Below are positions 35,436 through 44,196 of a stretch of 64,000 nt of DNA, piece after piece. Positions within the stretch are counted from its first letter, which is position 1, and each line of letters opens with the position of its first letter. Location: positions 1 through 64,000 of the forward strand of contig CAZTHK010000016.1 of the NCBI GenBank assembly GCA_964613215.1, written 5' to 3'. Source of the DNA: CAZTHK01 sp964613215. Its GTDB lineage: Bacteria > Krumholzibacteriota > Krumholzibacteriia > Krumholzibacteriales > CAZTHK01. Under the pieces are notes generated by a model that saw nothing but the letters and a program-made list of their open reading frames with translations, ran no database searches and was not told the DNA's origin. Made by a program: the position numbers and the translations under genes.

Positions 35436-36446
35436 ATGTTGCAATTTTCAATGCAGGACCGGTGTATGATGGCAGTTTTAAGTGTAGAAGAGATACGGAA
35501 ATCATTTCGTGAGGATATGACTCTTAAGAGGAGAGAGGTACTCCACGGGGTCTCGTTTCAGGCCTGCCGGGGAGAGGTACTCGGTTTCCTCGGTCCCAAC
35601 GGAGCGGGGAAGTCTACTACTATCAAGATAATACTGGGGCTGGTAAGGCCCGACTCGGGCCGTGCGCTCCTGTTCGGAAAACCGGCCAGTGAGAAGGAGG
35701 CCCGCCGGAGGATCGGGTACCTGCCCGAGAATCCCTACTTCTTCCCCCATCTGACACTTAAGGAGTTTCTTAATTTCTGTGGCAGGTTGAATGGCCTCCG
35801 AAAGGACGAACTGGCCGGCAGGCGGGAGCGGATGATATCCGGTCTGGACCTGCAGGGGGCAGCGGACGTGAGATTGAAGAGTTTCTCCAAGGGTATGATC
35901 CAGAGGGCCGGGCTGGCCCAGGCCATCCTCCATGATCCCGACCTGCTTATACTGGATGAGCCATTCTCGGGGCTCGATCCCCTGGGCAGGGCAAAGGTGA
36001 GGGATATACTGACGGAGCTGAAGAAGAGGGGAAAAACCATATTCTTCTCATCCCACATCCTCCCCGACATGGAGGATCTATGCGACCGTGCATGCATTAT
36101 CAAGAATGGAAGGGTGGTAAATACGGTGGGCCTGGATGAGCTGATCCGGATGGGTGAGGGGAAGGTGGAGGTAACCGCCCGGTGTGATCAGAGCAGCTGC
36201 ATTGAAGATATAATGGATTATCTGGACAGTTACGACAGCAGTGGTGATGAAGTGATGCTGGTGGTGAGGGAGCAGAAGTATGTGCGAACGGTGATCCAGC
36301 ATCTCTACAACAGGGGAGCTGAGGTGCTCAAGGTTATAAACCAGCACCGGTCGCTGGAGAAACTTTTTCTGCGGGAGATCTCCGGGGAAGGGGAAAACAA
36401 GAGCAGAGAAATCGAGGAAGAGAAGGCTTCATTCATAGGATTCTAG
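35436..36446 (+). CDS. ABC transporter ATPase in the pil cluster (PilH-like)
   Basis: 336 residues. Walker A 'GPNGAGKSTTIKIILG', signature 'SFSKGMIQRAGLAQA' (SKG in place of SGG), Walker B 'LLILDEPFSGLDPLG' and H-loop 'SSHIL' make it an ABC-2-type exporter ATPase. It is followed 11 bases on by its permease. Both stand between pilA and pilD, where Myxococcus has the pilG-pilH-pilI transporter needed for pilus export. The pil role is inferred from that shared order. The start at 35436 follows AAAGGG; internal ATGs at 35466 and 35469 are possible. Confidence 0.85.
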   Translation: MLQFSMQDRCMMAVLSVEEIRKSFREDMTLKRREVLHGVSFQACRGEVLGFLGPNGAGKSTTIKIILGLVRPDSGRALLFGKPASEKEARRRIGYLPENPYFFPHLTLKEFLNFCGRLNGLRKDELAGRRERMISGLDLQGAADVRLKSFSKGMIQRAGLAQAILHDPDLLILDEPFSGLDPLGRAKVRDILTELKKRGKTIFFSSHILPDMEDLCDRACIIKNGRVVNTVGLDELIRMGEGKVEVTARCDQSSCIEDIMDYLDSYDSSGDEVMLVVREQKYVRTVIQHLYNRGAEVLKVINQHRSLEKLFLREISGEGENKSREIEEEKASFIGF

Positions 36447-36457
36447 GAGTAACCGAT

Positions 36458-37225
36458 ATGGAGGCAATATCAGGAATAGCGGTTAATACATTCAGGGAAA
36501 CAGTGAGGGAGAAGCTTCTGTATGTGGCTGTCTCCTTCGGAGTGATACTGATAGCCAGTACCTATGTGCTATCCCCCCTGGCGGTGGGAGCCAGGGATAA
36601 GATGGTGGTGGATGTGGGACTGGGGGGGATATCCATCCTGGCGGTTGTTACAGCCATATTCGTGGGGAGCACCCTGGTTAACAAGGAGATCAGAAAGAGG
36701 GCGGTACATATAATACTGACCAGGCCGGTCAACCGTCTGCAGTATATCCTGGGCAAGTTTGCCGGGGTGTTGACCGCCCTGTATATGATGATGCTGATAA
36801 TGGCGGCCATACTTTCGGCCACCATACTGATAAGCAGGGGTGGAATAGAGACAGCCGTGCTGGCGGCGGTATACATGTCCATGCTGGAGGCGGCGGTGAT
36901 GTGTTCGGTGGTAATATTCTTCAGCTCATTTACTTCCCCTGTGCTGACCATGTTCTTCTCGGTATGTGTGTTTGTAGCTGGCAGCCTCAGCGGCGACCTG
37001 AGAGCCTTCACTGAGCGGTTCGGAGGTGTGGCGGTTAAGTTCATAATGGATGTGTTCTATTACATATTGCCCAACCTGAGTGTCTTCAACCTCCGCCACC
37101 AGGCGGTACACAATCTTGGTTTCAGCGCCGGGGATGTGGGGATGGCATCGCTGTACGCCTTGGCATACTGCGGGGTGCTGCTCTACTTCGCCTATCTGCT
37201 GTTCAGCAGGAGGGAGTTTGCTTAG
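36458..37225 (+). CDS. ABC transporter permease in the pil cluster (PilI-like)
   Basis: 255 residues with about six membrane helices and the N-terminal 'AISGIAVNTFRETVREKLLYVAVSFGVILI' typical of ABC-2 permeases. The 'LVNKEIRKRAVHIILTRPVNRLQYILGKF' loop is the usual coupling region. It pairs with the ATPase just upstream and occupies the position of Myxococcus pilI. The substrate is not known. Confidence 0.82.
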   Translation: MEAISGIAVNTFRETVREKLLYVAVSFGVILIASTYVLSPLAVGARDKMVVDVGLGGISILAVVTAIFVGSTLVNKEIRKRAVHIILTRPVNRLQYILGKFAGVLTALYMMMLIMAAILSATILISRGGIETAVLAAVYMSMLEAAVMCSVVIFFSSFTSPVLTMFFSVCVFVAGSLSGDLRAFTERFGGVAVKFIMDVFYYILPNLSVFNLRHQAVHNLGFSAGDVGMASLYALAYCGVLLYFAYLLFSRREFA

Positions 37226-37315
37226 CGAATTATGAATTATTTCAAGCTCCATTGCAGGCACAGAGGATGTATGAACGATAAACACCGGATTAGGTAGAGA
37301 TAAATAATTTTGACC

Positions 37316-38011
37316 ATGGAACGGAACGATAAAATAAAAATCATAAAAATTGCAGCGGTTCTGGCAGCGCTTCTGGTTCTGTACGCCTCCGCCTCCACGG
37401 TGGAGGATATTGCCGCCCGCAATCTTGAGACTGAGGTTCTTTACCTCCCCTCCGGTGAATTTCTCCGGCAGGCTGCGCTGGGATATAAGAACCTGGCCGC
37501 CGACCTGCTTTGGCTGAGGACGGTTCAGTACTACGGGGGCTACAAGCTGGGGGAGAACAGCCTGGAGCTTTTCCGTCACCTGGTGGATGTAACCACCCGG
37601 CTGGATCCCAGGTTCAGGTTCGCCTATATATTCGGCGCGCTGATCATCGCCGAAGACCTGGGCTATGTGGAACAGGGGGTGGAGATACTGGACCGGGGGA
37701 TAGAAAACAATCCGGAGGACTGGTGGCTGGTCTTCGAGAAGGGATTTCTCCACTACGTATATCAGCGTGATTATGAAAGAGCACTGCAGTGTTTCAGGGA
37801 AGCTGCCCGGATGCCGGGGGCGGAAAGCATCACCAGAAGGTTCGCCGCCTATGTGGCCATGAAGGCGGGCCACCGCCAGACCAGTATACAGATGTGGAGG
37901 GAGCTGGCCAGAAAGAGCAATAATCCCGATATGAAGAAGCTGGCGGAGAGATATATTCAGAAATACAGTGAGGGCGGGGATGAGGGGAACAGAAAAGAGG
38001 GCAAGAAATAG
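37316..38011 (+). CDS. Membrane-anchored TPR-like protein in the pil cluster
   Basis: 231 residues from the ATG at 37316 (a TTG two codons earlier is possible). One N-terminal membrane helix (IAAVLAALLVLYASAST) is followed by helical repeats: 'FLRQAALGYKNLAADLLWLRTVQYYGGYKLG', 'GVEILDRGIENNPEDWWLVFEKGFLHYVYQRDYERALQCF'. It sits two bases before pilD and after the ABC permease. It may fill the role of Myxococcus PilG, but that gene lies ahead of pilH there, so this is only positional. Confidence 0.65.
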   Translation: MERNDKIKIIKIAAVLAALLVLYASASTVEDIAARNLETEVLYLPSGEFLRQAALGYKNLAADLLWLRTVQYYGGYKLGENSLELFRHLVDVTTRLDPRFRFAYIFGALIIAEDLGYVEQGVEILDRGIENNPEDWWLVFEKGFLHYVYQRDYERALQCFREAARMPGAESITRRFAAYVAMKAGHRQTSIQMWRELARKSNNPDMKKLAERYIQKYSEGGDEGNRKEGKK

Positions 38012-38013
38012 AC

Positions 38014-38778
38014 ATGGATTATTATTATCACACCCTGGCGGTAGTATTCGGGCTGATGGCGGGCTCCTTTCTAAATGTGGTGATACACCGCCTGCCCAGG
38101 GGGCAGTCGGTGATTAAACCCCGGTCGGCCTGTCCCGCCTGCGGAAGGACCATCCGCTGGTATGAGAATATCCCGGTACTCAGTTATCTGTTTCTGGGGG
38201 GCAGGTGTGCCGGCTGCGGGGAGAGAATATCATTGACCTATCCGGCTGTAGAATTTTCGGGCGGCCTGCTGGCTCTGGGAGTAAGCAGATATTTCGGTTT
38301 TACCTTGGATGCTCTTTTCCTGTACGCCTTCCTTATGGCTCTGCTGGCGATAACGGTAATCGACTGGAGACACCGGATAATACCCGATCCGATAAGTATC
38401 TCATTTATTCTGGCAGGAGTGGCCTGGAGTTTTGTTACCGGCAGGATCGATCCGGTCTCCTCTGTTCTGGGAGCTGTTGCCGGAGGCGGCGGACTGTACC
38501 TGATTGGAAGAATCTACCGGCTGATCAGGCATGCCGAAGGAATGGGAGGGGGGGATGTGAAGCTGATGGCCATGATCGGCGCCTTTGTGGGGGTAAAACT
38601 TCTCCTGCCGGTTCTCCTGCTGGCCTCCTTCTTCGGGTCGATGTATGGGGTATATCTGATCAAAAGAGGGGGAGGTGGCAAGACATACGTGGCATTCGGT
38701 TCCTTCCTGGCACCGGCGGCGGCGGTGTGTGTTTTCTGGGGAAGCCATCTGGTGGGATGGTATCTGGGACAGCTCTGA
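38014..38778 (+). CDS. pilD: Prepilin peptidase PilD
   Basis: 254-residue polytopic membrane protease and N-methyltransferase that cleaves the prepilin leader before Phe. The N-terminal cytoplasmic zinc knuckle has C40, C43, C65 and C68 ('CPACGRTIRWYENIPVLSYL', 'CAGC'). Catalytic aspartates are D117 ('VIDWRHRIIPDPIS') and D181 ('GGGDVKLMAMIGAF'). Length and helix pattern fit the A24A family. Its substrate here is PilA and any minor pilins, none of which are in the window. Confidence 0.96.
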   Translation: MDYYYHTLAVVFGLMAGSFLNVVIHRLPRGQSVIKPRSACPACGRTIRWYENIPVLSYLFLGGRCAGCGERISLTYPAVEFSGGLLALGVSRYFGFTLDALFLYAFLMALLAITVIDWRHRIIPDPISISFILAGVAWSFVTGRIDPVSSVLGAVAGGGGLYLIGRIYRLIRHAEGMGGGDVKLMAMIGAFVGVKLLLPVLLLASFFGSMYGVYLIKRGGGGKTYVAFGSFLAPAAAVCVFWGSHLVGWYLGQL

Positions 38779-38790
38779 ACGGTTGGCACT

Positions 38791-38808
38791 TTGCACATAT
38801 ATCTTGCA
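38791..38808. promoter_or_regulatory. Candidate PilR activator site upstream of pilM
   Basis: TTGCACATATATCTTGCA is an imperfect dyad 92 bases upstream of the pilM sigma-54 promoter. Its right half ATATCTTGCA is identical to that of the pilB palindrome. Confidence 0.4.
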
Positions 38809-38899
38809 CATGTACCGTTATGCAGGTTTGGAGATTATATAAGGTGGCTCCTAATGGACTGATAAAGCATGAGTTATACGGACCTCTTATAACAGGGGG

Positions 38900-38915
38900 T
38901 TGGCACATTTGTTGC
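38900..38915 (+). promoter_or_regulatory. Sigma-54 promoter of pilMNOPQ
   Basis: TTGGCACATTTGTTGC matches the consensus TTGGCAC-N5-TTGC exactly, with GG and GC ten bases apart. pilM begins 114 bases after the -12 element. Confidence 0.9.
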
Positions 38916-39028
38916 GTCCAAGGGTGGTTGAGGTTGTGGATTTAGTTCACTGAGTATGAAGGTAAGCAAGCAAGAAATTAAAAAATAATGATCAGATTTC
39001 GTCACAGGCGAAGAAGGTTGGTATAGAG

Positions 39029-40099
39029 ATGATCTCATTACCTTTCAAGAAGAAAGCTAACACGGTGGGGTTGGACGTGGGGTCCAGTCAGATCAAGGTG
39101 TTTGAGATAGACAATTCCGGCGAGGTTCCCAGGGTGGTTCATTTCGGTCTTACCAAACTGCTGCCCGATGCCATAGTGGAGGGTGAAATAATGGACCGGA
39201 ATCTGGTTATCGAGGGAATCCAGGAGTGTATCGAACAGGCCGGGGTATCCGGCAAAGAAGTAGTATCGGCTGTTTCAGGCAGAGCTGTGATTGTAAAGAA
39301 GATTGTTATGGATAAGATGGCTCCCGAAGATGCCCAGGAGGCCATATTCTGGGAAGCGGAACAGCATGTTCCCTTCGACATTGACGATGTCTGCCTGGAT
39401 TTTCAGATACTCAAGGATGATATAGGAGCCGGCCAGATGGAAGTGCTTCTGGTGGCGGCCAAGAAGGATATGGTAAACATGCATTCCACCCTGCTCAGGG
39501 ATGCCGGACTAAGGCCGGTGGTGGTGGATGTAGACTCTTTCGCCGTGCAGAACTGTTTCGAACAGAGCAGGGGAATGGCAGAGGGAGACGGAAGCAAGGT
39601 AATCGGCCTTATCAATGTGGGCAGTGAAGTGACCAATATCAACCTGATCCAGAATAAGGTCCCCCTGTTTACCCGGGATATCAGTGTGGGTTGTGAGAGC
39701 TTCATAGAGAAGCTTCAGAAGGAGCTGAACATAACCTACGAGGAGGGACAGGAGATTATCAGGGGGGATACCGGGGAGAGGGATGACAAGGATATCAAGA
39801 GAATCATAGCCGAATCGGTGGGGGATCTTTCCACCGGAATAGAGAGAAGTATCTCCTTCCTCAAGGCAGGGGAAGATGCGGATAAGATAGATGAAATCGT
39901 ATTGAGCGGCGGAGGGGCTCATATTCCCTTCCTGGAAGAAATACTGGCTGAGAAGTATGAAATAGAGATATCTGTTCATGATCCCCTGTCCGGGATCGAA
40001 ACCGAAGAGGGTGTCTTCGGGGAATATGAAGAGGAGATCGACAAGATTGCCCCATTGCTGGCAGTAGGAATTGGTCTCGCTTTGAGAAAGGCGGGTTAA
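39029..40099 (+). CDS. pilM: Type IV pilus assembly protein PilM
   Basis: 356 residues with the actin/FtsA-like fold: phosphate-1 loop 'VGLDVGSSQIKVFEI', 'VVSAVSGRAVIVKKIVMDKM', 'VGLINVGSEVTNINL'-type phosphate-2 segment near 195 and the adenosine motif 'IVLSGGGAHIPFLEEIL' near 290. It is a cytoplasmic ring protein that binds the PilN tail and links the platform to PilB/PilT. First gene of a tight pilMNOPQ operon, three bases before pilN. Confidence 0.95.
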   Translation: MISLPFKKKANTVGLDVGSSQIKVFEIDNSGEVPRVVHFGLTKLLPDAIVEGEIMDRNLVIEGIQECIEQAGVSGKEVVSAVSGRAVIVKKIVMDKMAPEDAQEAIFWEAEQHVPFDIDDVCLDFQILKDDIGAGQMEVLLVAAKKDMVNMHSTLLRDAGLRPVVVDVDSFAVQNCFEQSRGMAEGDGSKVIGLINVGSEVTNINLIQNKVPLFTRDISVGCESFIEKLQKELNITYEEGQEIIRGDTGERDDKDIKRIIAESVGDLSTGIERSISFLKAGEDADKIDEIVLSGGGAHIPFLEEILAEKYEIEISVHDPLSGIETEEGVFGEYEEEIDKIAPLLAVGIGLALRKAG

Positions 40100-40102
40100 G
40101 TA

Positions 40103-40657
40103 ATGATTAGAATAAATCTTCTTCCACCGGAAGACAGAATCCAGAAACGCGAATTCAAATTGCCGGAGATGTCCAATATATATCCGGTAGCGGGGGTAGT
40201 CCTGTTTATAGCCGCCATGGTGATAACAGGTGCGCTGCAACAGCACAAGATCGGTGAATTGAATGATAAGATAGAGTTGGCCAGAAAGGAATCCAAGAAA
40301 CTGGCTCCCCAGCTCAAGAGGATAAAGAAGATCACCAGGGAGAGGGAAGAGGTGGACAAGAGGCTCTCTCTTATCACTACCCTGGACAGAAACCGTTACT
40401 TCAGAGTCAAGCTGCTCAACGATGTAAGTTTCAAGCTTCCGGGGAACTGCTGGCTGACCGATATCTCCGAAGTTACCCGGACCAGCTTCAATATCGACGG
40501 CATAGCATTCGATAATTACAAGATAGCTGATTTCATGAGCAATCTAAATTCTTCCACAATGGTATCCAATGTGGATCTGAAAATAGCCGAGAAGGGCAAG
40601 GTGGAGAAGAGGGAAGTGATGAAATTCAGGTTGAGCGCGGACGTCGTGCCTCAATAG
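40103..40657 (+). CDS. pilN: Type IV pilus alignment protein PilN
   Basis: 184 residues. It begins with 'MIRINLLPPEDRI', the cytoplasmic N-terminus that docks into PilM. One membrane helix (about 30-47), a coiled coil (about 50-90) and a small periplasmic ferredoxin-like domain follow ('LPGNCWLTDISEVTRTSFNIDGIAFDN'). Acts with PilO as an inner-membrane dimer that aligns the machine. Confidence 0.93.
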   Translation: MIRINLLPPEDRIQKREFKLPEMSNIYPVAGVVLFIAAMVITGALQQHKIGELNDKIELARKESKKLAPQLKRIKKITREREEVDKRLSLITTLDRNRYFRVKLLNDVSFKLPGNCWLTDISEVTRTSFNIDGIAFDNYKIADFMSNLNSSTMVSNVDLKIAEKGKVEKREVMKFRLSADVVPQ

Positions 40658-40674
40658 AGAAGAGAGGTAATGGA

Positions 40675-41301
40675 ATGGATTTGAAAGATCCTAAGATACA
40701 GAAGATTATAATCGTGGGTATCATGGTAGTGATAGTGGGTTATCTCTATTTCTTCACCTCATTCATGCCCTTCTTCTACCAGCCCAAGAAAGCAGAGATC
40801 GAATCACTGGCCACCGAATATGAGAAGATGAGTGCGGAACTGGAAAAGGCCAGAAGAACGGTTGGAAAACTGGAGAAACTGGAGAAGCAATATCAGAAGC
40901 TGCACAAGAAGTGGGTGGCTGCTCAATCCATGCTTCCGGAAGAGAAGGAGGTCGACCGGCTGCTCAGGAAGGTTACCAGGGCGGGTAACCAGGCGGGGGT
41001 TGATTTCACCCTGTTCCAGCCTAAGGGAACGGTCAGGAAGCAGTACATTATGGAAAATCCCGTGAGTGTGAAGATCAGGGGAGAGTACCATCAACTGGGG
41101 GCTTTTCTCTCCAAGGTGGCCAATCTGGACAGGATAGTCAATGTCTCCGGCCTTAATATAAAAACTATCGAAGAGAGCAGGGGAAGAGACAGGAACAAGG
41201 TAGGCAGAAGTTATACCATAGAAGCGGAGATGACCCTTAAAGCCTTTACACTTCTGGAAGGTGGTGAGGTTGCCGATGAGACAGAAAAAGCGAGTTCATA
41301 A
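40675..41301 (+). CDS. pilO: Type IV pilus alignment protein PilO
   Basis: 208 residues with one membrane helix (about 10-33), a coiled coil (about 42-82) and a periplasmic ferredoxin-like domain ('NPVSVKIRGEYHQLGAFLSKVANLDRIVNVSGLNI'), the standard PilO layout. It follows pilN by 17 bases and overlaps the probable pilP start. Confidence 0.93.
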   Translation: MDLKDPKIQKIIIVGIMVVIVGYLYFFTSFMPFFYQPKKAEIESLATEYEKMSAELEKARRTVGKLEKLEKQYQKLHKKWVAAQSMLPEEKEVDRLLRKVTRAGNQAGVDFTLFQPKGTVRKQYIMENPVSVKIRGEYHQLGAFLSKVANLDRIVNVSGLNIKTIEESRGRDRNKVGRSYTIEAEMTLKAFTLLEGGEVADETEKASS

Positions 41302-41719
41302 TATGAGATATATTGCAGGAATCCTGATGGTAGCAGTAGTTGCGGCTTTCCTCGGTGACGCTGTTGCGGGGGATCATTCCTCTGACCGCAGTCTGAGGGA
41401 TAAGAGATACTACTATAAGGCATTCGGAAGAAGGGATCCCTTCAAGAGCCTGATGGCGGGTGAGTACGAAGAGGTGCAGGGAGACCTTCTGGATATATAT
41501 TCGGTAAAGCTGGTAGGCATACTTTCAGGTGGTGTGGAGAAGTATGCCATGCTCGAAGATAAAAACGGATTAGGATATATAATTAAGTCCGGCACTCCCA
41601 TACAACACGGAAGCATAGTCTCAGTGGGGGAGCGTTCCGTGATTGCCAGAGTGACAATGTTCGGACAGACTAGCAGTGTAACCCTCCGTCTGGAGAATGA
41701 TAAATCGAAAGGGAGATAG
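41276..41719 (+). CDS. pilP: Type IV pilus assembly protein PilP
   Basis: 147 residues from the ATG at 41276, which follows GGTGAGG by about seven bases and gives a basic start (MRQKKRVHN) ahead of the signal helix. A second ATG at 41303 also gives a signal peptide but has a poor ribosome site. The C-terminal beta domain, 'KAFGRRDPFKSLM', 'YSVKLVGILSGGVEKYAMLEDKNGLGYIIKSG' and 'IQHGSIVSVGERSVIARV', matches PilP, the periplasmic link between PilNO and PilQ. No lipobox cysteine is seen, unlike many PilP lipoproteins. Confidence 0.85.
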   Translation: MRQKKRVHNMRYIAGILMVAVVAAFLGDAVAGDHSSDRSLRDKRYYYKAFGRRDPFKSLMAGEYEEVQGDLLDIYSVKLVGILSGGVEKYAMLEDKNGLGYIIKSGTPIQHGSIVSVGERSVIARVTMFGQTSSVTLRLENDKSKGR

Positions 41720-41721
41720 AG

Positions 41722-43740
41722 ATGGCAGGCAAGCGTAAACTCGGAGTGACTTTGATTTCCATCCTTATACTGTCAGCACTGGGCTTTTCATCACTCGCTG
41801 CCGGGAATATGATCAACGATATAGAGGTTATCCGGAAGAGTAATTCGTTGACCCTGGAAATAACCAAGACCGGCCAGGTCAACTTCAACGCATTTCTGCT
41901 GGATGATCCCGCCCGCCTGGTGGTAGACTGTGTAGGGGCGGCTCACAATGTGGAATGGAGGGAGAAAGAGGTAAATAGTGGAATAGCACACCGGGTCAGA
42001 ACCAATCAGTTCCAGCTGGAACCGGTGATGATAAGCCGGATCGTGGTGGATCTGAAGGGAAAATCTGACTACCGGATGTGGCAGGATGGGGACATCCAGT
42101 TCCTGGAATTGACCCAGGCGGATATAAAAGAAAATGCTTCCGGTGGAACCGGGGAGATGGGTCCGGTAGTAGCAGAGACCGAGAAGGAGACCTCCGGAAA
42201 TAAAAAGGTCTCCGGCAGCACTGCTGCCGAGAATCTCTTCCCCGCAGCTGCGGGTCCTGTTCTGCCAGTGGTGGAACAGAAAGAGGAAAATCAGGAATCG
42301 GTGAAGCCTCAAACGGAAAAGAAGGATAAAGCCAGTTCCGATTCCCCTGAAAGCACCTCTCCTGATACCGGGCAGCCGGAAGAGCAGGATTCCCCCTGGC
42401 TGGATGTAACCACCAGCGAACAGGAATCCAACGATGTTAAGACCGGGGAGGAAGATACCAGCCAAAAGATAATTCCCGCTCCGGTATCACAGAGGGTATC
42501 TCAGGATGCCAGGCAGGTTGTGCCCTGGAGCCAGAGCTATATGAGAGGTGCTCCGGCCGGTGGTGGCGGAACCGGAATGGGTGCCCGCAGAATAAATATT
42601 GATGCTCAGGGAGCGGATATAAAAACGGTACTCAGAACCATATCTGAGTTCGCCGGGATTAATATAGTGGCAGGGAACAGGGTTGAGGGTGAAGTATTCT
42701 TGCATATAAAGGATGCCCCCTGGGAGGAGGCTCTGGAGGTTCTGCTGAGGGCTAACGGATACGGTTACCGGAGGGAATTCGGAATGATCAGGGTAGCTGA
42801 GGCGGCCAGTTTGAGGAAAGAAGAACTGGATAAGCAGACTGCCGAGAAGAAGAAGGAAGATCTCCTTCCTCTGGTAAACGAGATAATCTTTGTTAACAAC
42901 TCCAATGCCGAAGAGATAGCTGAAGCCATGGAGAAGATACTGAGCGACCGGGGCAAGATAAGTGTGGACCGTGGCAGTAACGCTATCGTAGTAAAGGATA
43001 TCGAGAAGAGAATAGCCAAAGTAAGAAAGATGGTGGAGCAGCTGGACCAGAAGAGCTTCCAGGTGGATATAAACGCCAAACTGGTAGAGGTGGATGTGGA
43101 TGCGTCCCGGGAACTGGGAATAAACTGGAGCATGCTCAACCTTCACAGTTCGGATGTCAGCGGTACCGGTAGTATAGAAGTGGACGAAAGTCTTCCCCTG
43201 TCGTCAGGTACGGTAAAGTTCGGCACGGTGAAGTCGTGGGGTGAACTGACCGCCATACTGCAGGTTATGGAGAAGAGGAATAAGGCCAATATAATCTCCA
43301 ATCCACGGATAACCACCATGGATAACCGGGAAGCCGAGATTATCGTGGGTAAGGAAATTCCGTTGATAGTTTCAGATGAAGCGGGTAACCCCATCACCGA
43401 GCTTACCAAGATCGGGATTATGCTCAAGGTCATCCCTCATGTTAATTCTGACCGCACCGTCACTCTGGATCTGCATCCTGAGGTGAGTGAACTTCAGTCA
43501 GAGTCGACCGAGCAGGGTGGAGTAATTATTGCCACCAGTGAAGCTGATACCAGGGTAGTGGTGGATGATGGCGAAACTGCTGTTATCGGTGGTCTGATCA
43601 AGAATGTGGAATCGACAGTACATCAGGGCATTCCATTTCTCAAGGACCTGCCCATACTGGGTGGCCTGTTCTCGTCCACTTCCACAGCCAGCAGCAAACA
43701 GGAGCTGGTAATATTTGTAACACCCACTATCGTTGAATAG
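41722..43740 (+). CDS. pilQ: Type IV pilus secretin PilQ
   Basis: 672 residues with a signal peptide. One AMIN domain (about 30-130), a long Glu/Ser/Pro-rich linker (about 135-275), an STN/N0 domain ('INIDAQGADIKTVLRTISEFAGINIV'), an N1 domain ('EIIFVNNSNAEEIAEAMEKIL') and the secretin core ending 'IPFLKDLPILGGLFSSTSTASSKQELVIFVTPTIVE' follow in order. It forms the outer-membrane pore for the pilus. Two bases separate it from pilP and a terminator follows directly. Confidence 0.96.
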   Translation: MAGKRKLGVTLISILILSALGFSSLAAGNMINDIEVIRKSNSLTLEITKTGQVNFNAFLLDDPARLVVDCVGAAHNVEWREKEVNSGIAHRVRTNQFQLEPVMISRIVVDLKGKSDYRMWQDGDIQFLELTQADIKENASGGTGEMGPVVAETEKETSGNKKVSGSTAAENLFPAAAGPVLPVVEQKEENQESVKPQTEKKDKASSDSPESTSPDTGQPEEQDSPWLDVTTSEQESNDVKTGEEDTSQKIIPAPVSQRVSQDARQVVPWSQSYMRGAPAGGGGTGMGARRINIDAQGADIKTVLRTISEFAGINIVAGNRVEGEVFLHIKDAPWEEALEVLLRANGYGYRREFGMIRVAEAASLRKEELDKQTAEKKKEDLLPLVNEIIFVNNSNAEEIAEAMEKILSDRGKISVDRGSNAIVVKDIEKRIAKVRKMVEQLDQKSFQVDINAKLVEVDVDASRELGINWSMLNLHSSDVSGTGSIEVDESLPLSSGTVKFGTVKSWGELTAILQVMEKRNKANIISNPRITTMDNREAEIIVGKEIPLIVSDEAGNPITELTKIGIMLKVIPHVNSDRTVTLDLHPEVSELQSESTEQGGVIIATSEADTRVVVDDGETAVIGGLIKNVESTVHQGIPFLKDLPILGGLFSSTSTASSKQELVIFVTPTIVE

Positions 43741-43765
43741 ATTTTGCCCCTCCACTCACCGTCGT

Positions 43766-43809
43766 ATTCCCCGGGGGTCCTACCTGTAACCCCGGGGAAT
43801 TCTTTTTTT
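43766..43809 (+). terminator. Rho-independent terminator of pilMNOPQ
   Basis: ATTCCCCGGGG (43766-43776) pairs perfectly with CCCCGGGGAAT (43790-43800), followed by TC and seven T residues, 26 bases past the pilQ stop. Confidence 0.92.
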
Positions 43810-44196
43810 AACCGGTATTATTCATGGATATTAACCTCAATCCGTCAAAATCCTGGTGACCGCAACAGCGATTCTTACCCTCCATACGCCAACCCGTCCG
43901 GATTATACCTTCTCTTATTACTCCACAGCTGGTGGCGTTTGCGAATTAGAGAAATGGCAGAAAAAGTATCACCAGTCAGCCGCATGACCCGAAGGGGCAG
44001 GTTTTAATAATAGTGCCGGCACGTCTTGATATTGACTGGATGTGATCAAGCAGAATCAACCTGGTTTTGGAAGAAGTTCTGTTGATCGATGCGATTAAAC
44101 TTGCCAGATACCTTTTCCCTTGTTAGCAGCAGAACCATTACTTATGCTCAAAACGGACGGTAAATTTATATTATTTTCCGATAAAGGGAGGTTACT
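43810..44196. other. Intergenic region of 387 bases before rsmD
   Basis: I see no gene, RNA or repeat here. A possible 87-codon reading frame starting at 43744 runs through the pilQ terminator and is not credible. The only clear signal is GGGAGG at 44186-44190 just ahead of rsmD. Confidence 0.5.

Noticed and set aside
38783..38798. A second sigma-54 promoter at TTGGCACTTTGCAC
   Set aside because: GG and GC are too close (about six bases between instead of ten). The true promoter is at 38900.
38205..38945. A 246-codon plus-strand frame overlapping pilD
   Set aside because: It is out of frame with PilD, whose cysteines and catalytic aspartates are intact, and its translation has low-complexity Arg/Gly content.
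43744..44007. An 87-codon frame after pilQ
   Set aside because: It runs through the pilQ terminator hairpin and has no ribosome site or recognisable sequence.
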